This document shows, in pieces, positions 32,417-44,029 of a DNA stretch of 64,000 bases (the first letter of the stretch is position 1; each line of letters begins with the position of its first letter). Made by a program: the position numbers and the translations under genes. A model generated the notes under the pieces. The model saw only the letters and a program-made list of their open reading frames with translations. It was not told the origin of the DNA and searched no databases. Source of the DNA: Vitellaria paradoxa (taxonomy: Eukaryota > Streptophyta > Magnoliopsida > Ericales > Sapotaceae); NCBI GenBank assembly GCA_019916065.1, contig CM034233.1, positions 41,704,862 through 41,768,861 of the forward strand, read 5' to 3'.

Positions 32417-34203
32417 GTCACTAGTATTTTCACATTCTTCAGGCAAATACTTATCTAATTCATTTTTGTTCTCTGAACCCCTTTCAATAACCTTTTCCAC
32501 CTTCTACATAGAATTCAAAAAATTTGAAACATTATCCATCACACTTGAGTCTTAAGATTGACTACTTGATTGTTCACAACATTGTGATTAGGATGTACCA
32601 TAAAACTCAAAAAAGGAATTTAAAATTTCTTTCACTTTTTTCTTCAACAAACCGGTATTATCATTATCATATGATTCATCAATGATCCAATTCACATACT
32701 CTAATTTGCATCGAGGATCAAGAACTACAACAATGAATAACATGATGTTAACATTATTAACATTTGCTCAATACTTGCATGTTTTCTTTTCATCTTGGAG
32801 GCCATTAAACTCAGACCCAAGTCATCACTTTTGCATCGGCTAGAGATAATCATCCTAATGCCATAGACTTCTTTTATGTATTCATTTACAGTGACATAAA
32901 GTGAGTCTAACAATTTCAAAGTGGTTTCATAAAAAATTTTAAGGAAAGACAATAAATTTCAAGCATAACCCCAATCACTTTCATTAGGCACACCTCCATT
33001 TTTAGTAAGATTCTTCACATACTTGCTATCAACACTTTCCATCAACTCAAAGGCCTTTTGAAATTTTAAAGTCGACTCTAACATCAAATAAGTAAAATTC
33101 CACTTGGTTTCCACATCTAAGCAACCAAGACTCTTACTTTATATCAATTTTTTCTCCACACAATTCTTAAAATTTTGAAACCTAAATGGAGAAGACCTCA
33201 CATATTTCAAAGCAGAATGAATTTTGACAATGGAATCATCCAATTCCACCAATCCCTCCTTAATCATTAAACTTAATATATACACAACACATCTCATATG
33301 CAAATACCCACCCTTCAAGACACTTCCCTTCCAACTTTTAAGTCTCCTTTTCAAGTATTGAATTCCCACATCATGTAAACTACAATTGTCGACAATTACA
33401 GTGAAAACTTTGTCAATTCCCTAATCAAGCAAACATCTCTTAATAGCTTTACATATTACTTCACTCGAATGACTAGAAATTGGACAAAAGTTTATAATTT
33501 TTTTGTGCAATTTCCAATCATTGTCAATAAAGTGGGCAGTAAGGCACATGTAACTAAGATTTTGAGTAGATGTTCATGCATCTGTAGTGAGACAAACCCT
33601 TGAAGGTAATTTTTTCAAAAAATTATTCAATTTGATCTTTTCTTCCTTGTAAATTTTGTAACAATCTCTAGTTATAGTATGACATGAAAGAACCATAAAG
33701 CGTGGTTACATAACAGAACAAAAGTCATGAAATCCCTCAAGTTCTACATGCCTAAAAGGCCACTAATCTACAATGACCATCCTAACAAGAAACTTCCTAC
33801 ATTCATCTTGATCAAACTTCCAAGACCCAAGTGCATGTGTGGAAGTTCCCTTACCCACATTTTGTACAAGTTGAAATGTTAATACCTTTTGTCTCTCACC
33901 AACATTGTATGAATATTTTATTTTCACATTGAGACAAATGATTATTAAGACAACTAGTGCCATTCACACTTGGACAAGCAAGCTCCTTACCATAATATTT
34001 GCAATTGGCTTTTTTATCAATAGGAATTTCACAATCAATTTTGATAAAATAATCCCACACCCAATATTTTTTTCTAGACCTACTATCCTTGGAAGAAACT
34101 TAAGGGTTAGGTGGTTTTGAATGATTGGCACTTGGATTTTTACGTCAGTTGGATTATTGGCAACATGTCCACCGTCTGCTATAGTTTTTGCATAATCACC
34201 CAT
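32417..34203 (-). pseudogene. hAT transposase, N-terminal and catalytic part
   Basis: A BED-type zinc finger is read at about 34060-33890 (WDYFIKIDCEIPIDKKANCK, with one Cys changed to Tyr, then a terminal H-x4-C-type pair). The catalytic region includes RVCLTTDA (first Asp) and MCLTAHFIDNDWKLHKKIIN, then KVFTVIVDNCSLHDVGIQYL and YLHMRCVVYILSLMIKEGL (33600-33270). VLDPRCKLEYVNWIIDESYD follows at about 32740-32660. The order matches plant RICESLEEPER/DAYSLEEPER-like hAT transposases, nuclear DNA-binding enzymes that cut and paste the element. Stops and frameshifts make it inactive, and the C-terminus lies beyond the LINE insertion at 29593. Confidence 0.82.
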
Positions 34204-34842
34204 ACTTGATATCTGTAAAAAAAGTGTTCAGTTAAAATTTTGATTTGAAATTGAAAGATTGAAGATGATGGTAATGGATTTGAAATTATTATGTGAAAAT
34301 CCGTAATATTAAAGATCCTAATAAGTATGAAAACCTTAGCATATTAATTTTCAATTTAATTATTGAAGAACCTTTCATATTTCTTTGTGAAATTTTAATT
34401 TAATTAATTATAAAAAATAAGTATCATAAGTTATTTCATTTATTTTCACTTTTCTTTTTCCTTCATAAATCCAATTTTGAAAGACACCTTAATATTATAT
34501 ATGCTTGGATCAAAGATTTGTCAAGGAAAAAAAAGAATAAGTGGATTCAAAATTATTTCTAATATTTAGTTTGCACTGAAAAATAAAAAAGAAAAAATAT
34601 GTAATCTAAAAGAAAATAAAAATAATTAAATTAAATAACTAGTTTATTAATGAAAGAAATTTATTTTTCTTTTACTTTCTAATCCACTAAAAAAAAAAAT
34701 AGAACATGTTCCACGCCTATGAAAATTTAGGTTTATTTCATCCTACTATAGTAAACTCAAGTCTCAAATAAGAATTTTGAGACAAATTATTTGTTCCTTT
34801 ACTGGCATCACGTGCTTAGCAATTAAACCAAAAAGTATGAAC

Positions 34843-35030
34843 CCACCAAGGTAGCCCAATGATGCTTAGGACCAATTGTAAACTTGAAGGTCTTAAGTTC
34901 GATTCCCGCTGGCTCGCTCCTTGTCTTGCTCGGTGCTTGGGTCTTGCGGGTGGGTTCAAGCACCCCCTGTTTACCCATCGGCTATCTGGTTTGTTGAGGA
35001 CTGCAAAAACTCCAAAAGTACAAAAATCGC
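34843..35030 (+). mobile_element. tRNA-derived SINE
   Basis: AAGGTAGCCCAATGA resembles an RNA polymerase III A box. GGTCTTAAGTTCGATTCCC (about 34891-34909) matches the B box (GGTTCGANTCC), 45-50 bases downstream. The following CACCCCCTGTTTACCCAT wording resembles plant SINEs I recall, such as the Au type. No clear poly-A or target duplication was found, so the 3' end is approximate. A real tRNA gene is unlikely because no cloverleaf 3' acceptor can be drawn. Confidence 0.6.
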
Positions 35031-36649
35031 CAACCTGAAACTCCAACTATCGTCTTCATTTATTAGCATAACTCCTCCATCTATTCTAAACTGTTAAAAA
35101 TCTCTACCGGATCACTTGAATCGATACGTGGAATACATCAAGACCAACTATTACAGGTTCTCTAGCTTTTGCCCAACATAAAGGAGATTTACAAGGTCAT
35201 CTATATAAAGCCTCATATGGAGTCGTACCAATACTCGCCTGATAACTATTACTATATGCAAATTTAATCAATGGTGAATAGCTCTCTTAATTTCCTTCCA
35301 AATTCAACACACAAGATCTGAGTATATCTTCAAGAATCTAAATAGTTTGCTACAACTGCCTCTTACAAACTCTACCAAAACTGCACCGTGAACACTGGCT
35401 TCTGGTCTAACACAATAGACAAAGGTGTACCATACAACTATATAATCTCTTGAATGTAGAGTTGACACCATTCCTCCATCAAATCCTTGTTTCACACAGG
35501 GGGAAAATAAGTCGATTTAGTCAGTAGGTCTACAATCACCCAAATGGAGTTGTCTCTTACAAGCCTACGGTAAACTCGTCATAGAATCTATAGTCACATA
35601 GTCCTACCTCCATTGTGCCACTGGTAATGGCTGCAACAAACTAGCTGGCTTCTAGTGCTCGGCCTTCACCTACTAACAGGTTAGGTAATGAGACACAAAT
35701 TCTGTCATATCACATTTTATGGCACTTTACTAGTATTGACGTCCTAAGTCATTATACATTTTAGTTCCATTAGGATGTACTGCAAATCTCGAATGATGAA
35801 ACTTACGGAGTACCTCTTCCTAAAGTCCATCCATATCAGGTACAAAAATCTTATCTTTAAACTTCAAAATTCTTCTGTGGATAAACTTCAACCTTTAGCC
35901 GCTTGTTTTGACGACAAATAATACCTTATGTTCTAACAACATTGTTCACTCTACTGAGCCTCAACAACTCGTATCAACATCAGTACTACGTGTAAATAGT
36001 TTAAATTGGAATATGTTATGTCATCCTCATCATCATCATCCCACCAAAACTCAAAGTCATGAACATCTTCCCAAGATGCCATTGGGAAAGAACCATTACT
36101 ATCACCAAACTTTGTGACCTCCTACTTAACACCTTGGCCACTACAATTGCCTTTCCTAGATGATACTGGAGATTAAAATCATAATTTTCTAAATATTCTA
36201 TCCACCTTCTTGTCTCATATTCAAATCACATTGAGTAAATAATTTCTTCAAATTCTTATGATCTAAATAAGTATTAAATCTCTCACCATACAAATAAGCC
36301 CACCGCAATATAAAGCAAACAACGACGTGACTAATCTTCTCATGCAGCTTCAAGGTTCCAAATCACACATGGAGTAATTTTTCTTATGCAACTTCAATTG
36401 ATTTGACTTATACTCTACCACCTTATCATTCTGCATCAAAACACAACCTAAACTTTCACATGAGGTATCAAAATACACTGAATAACCTACTCTACTTTTA
36501 AGTATAATCAGCACATGAGCCTTAGTCAATCTACCTTCAATTTGTTGAAAGCATTCTTATAAGCGTTATACCATTCAAATTTAACTCATTTTTGAGTCAA
36601 CTAAGTTAATGGACCTGCCAACTGAAAGAAAAATAAATCCAAATATACA

Positions 36650-36671
36650 CTTACTTACCAAAAAAAAAAAT
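36650..36671 (+). mobile_element. short LINE-tail insertion
   Basis: CACTTACTTACC plus A11 follows TGAAAGAAAAATAAATCCAAATA and precedes TGAAAGAAATCCTAAATA. These look like one target duplication that has since gained or lost about five bases. The CTTACTTACC end matches the longer tail at 36958-37117. Confidence 0.6.
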
Positions 36672-36957
36672 TGAAAGAAATCCTAAATAAAATGGTAGTA
36701 ATAACTAGATAATCCCAAGAAACTACAGATCTCAAAAATAGACCTTGATCGCACCCAATCTAGTACAACTGAAACCTTAGAAGGATCCATTGTAATACCC
36801 TGTCCAAAAATCATACGGCCCAAAAACTTCACTTTTGACAACCAAAATTCATATTTGCTAGTGTTAGCATACAGCTTGTGGTCTCAAAGTGCCAACAAAA
36901 CATCCTCAAATGTATTGTTAGAATTAGATGTATTTCTTGTTATTGTCCTATTCAGTG

Positions 36958-37117
36958 TTTTTTTTTTTGGTAAGTAAGTATAGAATTTGGATTAATGGGA
37001 TAAATGTACATAATTAAGAGGGCATACCCTCGTTTATGAAAGAATTATCTATTATAATCTATACAAAAGTTTGGAATCCCCCAACTATTACATAGATCTA
37101 TATTAACATCATTAGTT
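36958..37117 (-). mobile_element. 160 bp truncated LINE or SINE tail
   Basis: On the minus strand the block ends TATACTTACTTACC plus about twelve A. TGTCCTATTCAGTG (36944-36957) and TATCTTGTTTAGTG (37118-37131) flank it; they match at 10 of 14 bases and all four differences are transitions, as expected of an old duplication. The body contains TAATTATGTACATTTATC, loosely like the 3' region of the LINE at 29610. Confidence 0.55.
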
Positions 37118-39680
37118 TATCTTGTTTAGTGTCTTCCACACGAATATTTTAAATTCAGAGTCCACTACTCTAATGATTGAGATAAATCATTTTATCAAAT
37201 AGAAATCTAAAATGTTGTAGTCCTTTAGTTGGGATGTCCCCATCTTATCACTAACTGTGAACAAATCTAGATTGATTAATACTTTGATTCATATCTCTTG
37301 TGTATGAAACACATTCATACATAAATCAAGTTCCTTAATCAATCAAGGATTACATTCATCATATGAAATACATGCATCCATACAAAATAAAAAAAAAAAA
37401 CTTTAAATAAACCAAATAAACATTCTTTATTAAAATAAAATCAATGCATCATCTAACAAATGACTTCAGGGCATACATCCCAACAAAACCCACCATCAGC
37501 CAACGACGTCTCATAAAACTCCCCATGACCTCCACCAATGGCATTGGGGTTTTGACCACCAGTTTGGCCTTGATTTCTACCTTGGTTACTATCTCTTCCA
37601 CATCCAACCATGTAAAGAACCCGAAATTTTAGATAAATAAAATTTTATTTATTAATTGATTCTGATTTTTATTTATTTTACAATTATGTTTTTTTATTTA
37701 ATTTAATTTATTTTTAGGGTGGCGTGTTATTTAACTGTATGAATATGTATAATGCTAGGGGGTATTTATATATATGAGTTGGGTGAGTTTCTAATGGTCA
37801 AAAGAGGGGGTGGCTTCCTATTGGGTGAGATAAAGGTGAGTTTTTATTGGAAGAGAAGAGAAGTGCATGGAAGATGATTGGTTGAAAGGGGAGGTGAACT
37901 TCTATTGGCCAAGAAGGGTGGCAAGGATTAATTGTGCAAAGGGAGAGGCTTATGGGAGAAGCCTCTTACCAGGGCTTATGTAAACCCTTCTTCATATGGT
38001 CTCCACCGTTTTCTTAAAAAAAAAAAAAAAAAAATCTGATATATACATCTAGTAAGGAAGATACATATATATAAGAGTTATTATATATATATATACTTTT
38101 AGCCATCGAAAATTTTGTTTGATTGTTTGAAGAAGAAGAAAAGTTTCTTCCTACGTCTTTTTGAAGAGCCCGATTCATTACCGTGGGACTCGGAGTAAGT
38201 TTTCGTCAGGATTTTCGTAAAGGAAAAGGAAAAAAGAGGGGCCAACTTAAGTTGGTATTTACACTTTTGCACATCGATCATTTACGTGTGCAGTGAGGTA
38301 GGTGGGGTTTAGCATATATGTTTATATTTCTTTCATGTTTTGCAAAAAAAAAATATTGGATTTGATTTTATGCATATGTGTTTGAATTGAAAGTTTGGGT
38401 TATGTATTGATATAGTTACCTGAAATCTACAAATTTCTATTTAGAAACTTATACACTGTTTTTTTTATATAAAACTCATAGTTAGAGATTGTATTCAATT
38501 TTGATATTTTTATCAGCGTAACTAGACATGTAGATGAGTATCCAGTAAAAATTTCATATTTTTTTGAGTTAAGATGGATTTATTAAAAACAGTCAAACTT
38601 GACTGTCTGGTTGGAATTTCTGTGTTAGGATCAACGTGATGTTTTTATGTAAAATTTATACCAAAATGTTGAATTAATTTCAAACATTTTTACATGTGAA
38701 ATATTATAGTCAAAAAAATATTTTGGAAAAATTTTATATTTTTTTGAGCTAAAATGAATTTTATAAAATTCGAGAAAATGGACTATTTGGTTTAAATTGC
38801 TGTGGTAGCAGCAGTCTGATTTTGGTATAAAAGGTATACCTAGACACTAAATTAATTTTTGAAAATTTTACACATAAAAATAGACATATTGAACAGTCTA
38901 CAGTAAAATTTTTATAATTTTTGGAGGAGAATTTAATTTTATAAAAATAGTGAAATTTGCTTAATGTTCTGCATTGTACACTGATACCAGTTCGGTTTTT
39001 GGTATGAAAGATATAAATAGGGGTCAATTTAATTTTTGAAAGTTTTATACGTTAAACTAGACGTATGAAAGAGTCTCCTAGAAAAGTTTCATAATTTTTA
39101 GATTGAAATTGAATTTTTTTTTAAAAATTGTGAAATGGGGCTGTTCTGTGTAGATTTAAATAGAGAAGCCTACTTAGTTTTTTTTTTTTTTTTTTATAAA
39201 TCTGTAACATTTGGCTACATGTATAAACTGTAAGTTTTTTTTTATGAAACTAGAGTTGATTATAAGCATTGTAGGCCTTTGAATTAGCTGAAAAATGTTT
39301 TATTTTCTATTTTACTTGAATTATCAAATTTTAACCCCTAAATCCTTCTTTGTCAATACATGCTTGATACAAATAAATATTATTTGTTAAGTTAGTTGCA
39401 TATACATTCCTGAATATGGTTGCATGATATTTATTTGATAAATCTAGTATGAGAATATTTTTATGGAAGGTCAACATGAAACTTAGGCCCGAAATATATT
39501 CACACTTCGTAAAACTTAGAAAGTAAAAGGAAGAACACAAGAAACCAAATTTAGGGAGAACCTTGTGCATGATGTGTTGTTAAATTCAAGGACATTGTTT
39601 GAGATTGATTTTTGATATTAAGGTCATTAAGGGTACTTGAAAGAGTGGGTTTTAGAGTCAAATGGTCGAAAGCCCCAAAA

Positions 39681-39738
39681 CCTGCGCAGGATGGCATAGC
39701 ACAGCCAATAGGTTAGAAACCTACAGAGTGTATATATA
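39681..39738 (+). promoter_or_regulatory. candidate LTR promoter module of element B
   Basis: The CCTGCGCAGG palindrome (39681-39690), the phrase GGTTAGAAACCTACA and a TATATATA box (39731-39738) lie within 58 bp. The 3' LTR repeats this at 47536-47595, and a copy of the TATA part occurs again in the 486 bp duplication (about 48070). The promoter role is inferred. A palindrome at the same relative place in two other LTR families is seen directly. Confidence 0.5.
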
Positions 39739-40207
39739 CGGCTTACACTAACATATATTAATACCGAGACTGCAGGACCGGTTTGCCTTCTAGGGTAAGG
39801 TGAGATGGACTAGGAGTACGGGACTAGGGCCACGAGTACATTTGGGACTGCAGGACCAATTGTACCCCACGACTGAGGTCTGGGGAGTTGATTGAGTACA
39901 TCTAGGACTGCGGGACTAGTTGTACCCCATGGCTCAGGTCTGGGGATTTTTTTGGTTTAGTTCTACGATCACAGACTAACCTTGTAAAGTACCTGACTGA
40001 TAGTATGATATAGTGATGTGTATTGTGATTGAGTTGATGGGTAATACATAGCATAAAATTGCGGGCTCATAACTAGGCTATTGTTTAATTTAAGATGACA
40101 TGGTGATCTCATTGTGAATTTGAGGTAGAGTTTATTAAATTTTAACGGTTGATTTTGTGTTGTTTGCCTTGCATGTTTTAAGGAATATAAACTTATATGC
40201 TTATTTC

Positions 40208-40231
40208 TGAGCACACGTGGTTTAGTGCTCA
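40208..40231 (+). other. conserved stem-loop in element B 5' LTR
   Basis: TGAGCAC and GTGCTCA enclose the loop ACGTGGTTTA. An identical copy is at 48550-48573 in the 3' LTR, and a closely related one is in the solo LTR at 49018-49043. It lies 321 bp from the LTR 3' end, probably in the transcribed part. Confidence 0.7.
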
Positions 40232-40532
40232 CCCCTTATAGCTGATCTTGCAGGGGCAGATGCTCGTGAAGGATTTGTGAGATAGACTAGCTGGACATTA
40301 GCTATTGGTTATTTACCTCATGTATGTTTGGATATTTAGCCTTGGACCTGATTTGAGGCATATTATTTGTAGCCCTTGGTAGTATTTTGTTAAACCATTG
40401 GAGTATTCTGATGTAGGATTTTGTTATTATTTATCGCTTCCGTTCCGATTAGTATTGGTGTACGTTGAATTATGATAATTATGGGATTAGTCCTAATGTT
40501 CTTGGGTTGTGGAAATTTGGGGCGTGATAGCT

Positions 40533-40544
40533 TGGTATCAGAGC
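40533..40544 (+). other. primer-binding site of element B
   Basis: TGGTATCAGAGC is the exact complement of the 3' end of plant initiator tRNA-Met and starts three bases after the LTR. Confidence 0.92.
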
Positions 40545-40685
40545 TTAAGTTTAGGAATACCTAGGGACAGTGGGAATTTTTTATGGTTTTGGGGTTATGT
40601 GTTATGAAATGTGTTATGCATGATTTAATTTTTAGGGCCTTGAAATTTCAAAATCTAAATTTTGTTTTTCATTGTTTCCAGCTCG

Positions 40686-41905
40686 ATGGCACCGAGAGTT
40701 ACGTCAGTTGCTAGGGGTAGAAGACGTGGGCGACCTAGGGGTCGCGGGGTTCAAGCTGGTTGTGGCTATGGAGTTCAGGTTGGTTTAGGCCATGCTGCCC
40801 CAGTAGAGGGGGTACATCCAAAGTTGACCCATGAGAAGGGGCCTAATGCAAGTGTAGGGTTTGAGGGTTCACCAGGTGTGGCTCCAGTGCCACAGTAGGA
40901 GGAAGTGCAGTCTAGATAGCCTTTAGTTCAGACACCAGGGGCATTTGATCCTGTCATATTTATGCAGTAGATAGCGGCAGCCATGGCAGTATTAGCAAGA
41001 GGTGGAGCACGAATGGGACCTCCACCAGCTTCTAGTCAGCCGGTGGGTTCCTTAGAGCACTTTAAGAGGATGAAGCCTCCCAGTTATGACGGAGTGCCAG
41101 ACTCCAATGTTGCAAAAGGTTTTCTCATCCAATGCGAGAAAATTCTTAAGGCTTTTCAGATCACAGATATTCAGACGAGGATTTCTCTCGTCACTTTTTA
41201 GTTCACTAGTGATGCTGCTATGTGGTGGAGCTCTGTAGAGGGTTCACAGGATGTAGCAGCTTTGACTTGGGAGAGATTCAAGGAGTTATTTTGTGAGCAC
41301 TTTCTCTTTATCGCTCTCAGGGATGCGAAGAGAGATGAGTTTATTGCCTTGACTCAGGGAACCATGACAGTGTTGGAGTATGAGCGTCGGTTTGCTTCTC
41401 TCTCTACTTATGCTCCAGAACTGGTATCCACAGAGAGATATAGGTGCAGACGGTTGGAGAGGGGTCTACGAGTAGGCATCAGGAGCAGAGTTGTTCCACT
41501 GGGGTTGGATGATTATAAGATCTTAACTGATTGGGCTATAACCATTAAGAAGGACCTGAATGATGTTAGGATGATAAATGAAAACAAGCCGAGTAAGAGT
41601 GTTGCTACTCAGTCAGATAGCAAGCACAAGAAAAGGAATAGGAAGGGACCTAGTAAGTCCCAACCACAATGTTTCTAGTAGAGGAGCGTGGCTCCGACAC
41701 AGATAGCTAGCAGGGTATGGTCTCAAGGGCAAATTGTTTGCCACAATTGAAATCAACCGGGGCATAAAAAGTATCATTGCCCACTGAGGAGTGCACCGGC
41801 CAGAACCGAGTAGCGGTTTGAGTTATGATTTGAGCAGAGGTCGGGACTGCTGAGGTGTTACTCTTGTGAGCAACATGGCCATATCTCTAGAAACTGCCCT
41901 CAGAG
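40686..41905 (+). pseudogene. gag of element B
   Basis: The likely start is ATG 40686 (MAPRVTSVARGRRRGRPRGR), giving a basic N-terminus. The Retrotrans_gag core spans about 41040-41580 (HFKRMKPPSYDGVPDSN, MWWSSVEGS, LTWERFKELFCEHF, EFIALTQGTMTVLEYERRF). Two CCHC knuckles lie at about 41740-41780 (degenerate) and CYSCEQHGHISRNC at about 41850-41893 (intact). Gag assembles particles and binds RNA. In-frame TAG codons at about 40898, 40971 and 41200 sit where CAG is expected, and the frame also breaks after 41678. Confidence 0.88.
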
Positions 41906-42109
41906 TAATAATAATGCAAGATTCCAACAACCGACACAATCAGTTCAGAGTAACAGGCCGGCAGCATCACGGTCCTTCCAGAATCAGTTCCAGCAGGAAT
42001 CACAAGGTACTGCCCAAAGTTTTTAGAAGACAGCTCAGGGTGGTCCGCAGCAGGGGCAGAGAGGCAGAAGGCCACTCGCAGCTCCCACTCAGGGGAGGGT
42101 ATTTGCCAT

Positions 42110-42560
42110 AGCACCGACTGATGGACCTGCTGAACCTATTGTGGCTAGAGGTACATTTACAGTTTTCTCCTCACATGTTACTGTCTTGATAGATACGGGA
42201 GCTTCACATTCATTCATATTTGAGAATTATGTGTCTGCACTTAAATTATCTGTTGAATATTTGTCACCACCTTTGCATGTTGAAACCCCAATCGGGGGTT
42301 ACTCCTAGTTGAATAGAGTTTGTCGGGATTGTGTGATAGCAGCAAGAATGGAGACCTCAGCGAATTATTATCAGTTCTCGCATGATTTTATTGTGCTAAA
42401 AATGGACAGTTTTGATGTGATACTCGGGATGGATTGGTTGATTATGTACTGAGCATTCATTGATTGTTCTAAGGGACGTATGACCTTGCACACTCCTGAG
42501 GAGGGAGTGATAAAATTTATAGAAGACTGCTACAATCCTCAGACTTTGCCTTCTCTAGAT
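42110..42560 (+). pseudogene. aspartic protease of element B
   Basis: The retropepsin active site LIDTGASHSF starts with the catalytic Asp codon at 42192, and the distal VILGMDWL motif is at about 42419-42442. It would release mature Gag and Pol proteins. TAG at about 42307 and TGA at about 42451 (expected CAG and TGG) interrupt it. Confidence 0.85.
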
Positions 42561-42639
42561 GGGTAAGGACGAGTGGACCTTTGTAGTTTGTTTACCTGTT
42601 TAGCAGTAGAAGATGGGGAATAGCGTGTGACTGAGATGC

Positions 42640-43494
42640 CACGGGTGGTTTGTGAGTTTCTAGAGGTATTCCCAGAAGACTTGTTTAGGTTACCACTAGA
42701 AAGAGAAGTGGAATTTACAATTGATTTGGTTCCAAGACCGAGCCAATATCTATTGCGCCTTATCGGTTAGCATCCGCAGAACTAGCTAAGTTGAAGACTT
42801 AGATTGAGGATTTGACCTAAAAAAATTTATCTGACCTAGCACATCTCCGTGGCATGCACCAGCACTGTTTGCAGCAAAGAAGGATGGTACTCTCAGGATG
42901 TGCATTGACTATAGAAGATTGAACAGAGTCACCATCAAGAATCGGTATCCCTTACTGAGGATTGATGACCTATTTGATCAACTGAAGGGGTCAGTCTTCT
43001 TTTTGAAGATCGATCTAAGGTTAAGTTATCATCAGTTAAGGGTGCGAACAGAGAATATCCTTAAGACAGCATTTAGGACTCGATACGGCCATTACAAGTT
43101 CCTTCTTATGCCATTTGGGTTGACAAATGCTCCAGCAGTGTTCATGGATCTGATGAATCAGATATTTAGTAAATATTTGGATCAGTTTGTGGTTGTTTTC
43201 ATTGATAACATATTAGTCTACTCACAATTAGAGAAAAAGCATGAGTGGCATTTGCGAATTATGCTTCAGACCTTGAAGGATAACCAGCTGTATGCTAAGC
43301 TCAGTAAGTGTGAATTCTGGCTTCGAGAGGTGAAATTTCTCAGACATGTGGTATCTGCTGAAGGTGTTGAGGTAGACTCTTCAAAGATTAACACAGTTAT
43401 AGACTGGCCAAGACCAACAACTGTGTTTGAAATTTGTAGCTTCCTGGGGTTAGCAGGATACTACCGGACGTTTGTGTTAGATTTTCACGACTAG
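42640..43494 (+). pseudogene. reverse transcriptase of element B (catalytic Asp changed)
   Basis: The pre-RT motif VFPEDLFRLPLEREVEFTID is at about 42665-42724. The palm opens [19 protein letters not shown] (42898) and continues [16 protein letters not shown] and [20 protein letters not shown]. The catalytic box reads FIDN at 43198-43209 instead of the usual FIDD or YVDD, so the second metal-binding Asp is lost by one G-to-A change. The thumb is [19 protein letters not shown] and ends [13 protein letters not shown]. Upstream, TAG and a frameshift lie near 42740-42830. Confidence 0.9.
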
Positions 43495-43920
43495 CTAGGC
43501 CGATGACGAGATTGACTCGAAAGGGGGTCAATTTTGTGTGGGATGAAGCTTGCAAGTGTTCATTCCAAGAATTAAAGAAAAGATTGACTTCTGCTCTAGT
43601 ACTTGCAATTCTAGAAAGGGGTTTGGGGTATGTAGTTTATTGTGACGCCTCCAAAGAAGGTTTAGGCTGTGTCTTAATGCAAGAAGGGAATGTAGTAGCT
43701 TATAGGTCTTTGCACTCAAGAGCTAGAGGCACTATCTCTATGGGGAGAAATTTGAAGTTTTCTCCGACCACAAGAGCTTAAAGTACATATTTACTCAGAA
43801 GGATCTGAATCTAAGGCAGAGGAGATGGGTCGAGTACATGGAAAACTCCAACTTTGAACTGCATTACCATCTGGGCAAGGCCAACATGGTTACTGATGCC
43901 TTAAGCCGGAAGACCATGCT
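43495..43920 (+). pseudogene. RNase H of element B
   Basis: TRLTRKGVNFVWDEACKCSF leads into VVYCDASKEGLGCVLMQEG, whose Asp is the first catalytic residue. After a frameshift near 43735 the domain continues [14 protein letters not shown] and ends [15 protein letters not shown] near 43912. It degrades RNA in RNA/DNA hybrids during replication. Confidence 0.88.
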
Positions 43921-44029
43921 ACCTTGGCTAGTGTGGTAGTACGGGAGTGGAAGATGATGGATAGTTTGAGTGAGTTTGAGCTTAACTATTAGGAGGTGAA
44001 GAACTGAGCAGTGTTATGTTCTACGGTGA

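Larger units (their letters stand above)
28988..34790 (-). mobile_element. decayed hAT DNA transposon (RICESLEEPER-like), split by a LINE insertion
   Basis: The transposase is read in two parts, 34203-32417 and 29593-29330, separated by a LINE-like insertion with a 16 bp duplication. Near the left end, TAGGGGTTCTCAAG and GGTTAACCAAACC (about 28990-29020), then AAACCAAACC (29098-29107), resemble the subterminal wording of plant hAT elements. The right end is not identified. The 34204-34790 part is AT-rich with no gene. The outer boundaries are guesses. Confidence 0.6.
35040..37610 (-). pseudogene. truncated gag-pol of Ty3/gypsy element A2
   Basis: Minus strand: a Gln/Gly/Asn-rich gag N-terminus (GRNQGQTGGQNPNAIGGG) starts at the insertion site of element B and ends by about 37440. 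Reverse-transcriptase C-terminal pieces follow (LYANTSKYEFWLSKVKFLG and [20 protein letters not shown], about 36880-36700). RNase H remnants lie at 36600-36100. Integrase pieces include PLIKFAYSNSYQASIGTTPY at about 35270-35170. Most of gag, protease and the RT core are missing, and the 3' end and LTR are absent beyond 35040. Its leader and LTR lie on the far side of element B (50853-51762). Confidence 0.72.
37611..40529 (+). repeat. 5' LTR of element B
   Basis: The 2919 bp LTR begins TGTAAAGAACCC and ends GGGGCGTGATA, where the 3' copy has GACA, so the terminal CA is mutated. It contains a T18 run near 39180, the CCTGCGCAGG palindrome (39681), TATATATA (39731-39738), two GGACTGCGGGAC/TTGTACCCCA-type repeats (39760-39950) and a stem-loop (40208-40231). 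No protein is encoded. The many short ORFs are not supported. Confidence 0.93.

Noticed and set aside
34843..34920. Possible tRNA gene, because A-box and B-box-like sequences are present
   Set aside because: No acceptor stem or complete cloverleaf can be drawn, and downstream wording fits a SINE, so it is listed as a tRNA-derived SINE.
37444..37632. Plus-strand 62-residue ORF left of element B
   Set aside because: It is the antisense shadow of the A2 gag N-terminus and runs into the LTR.
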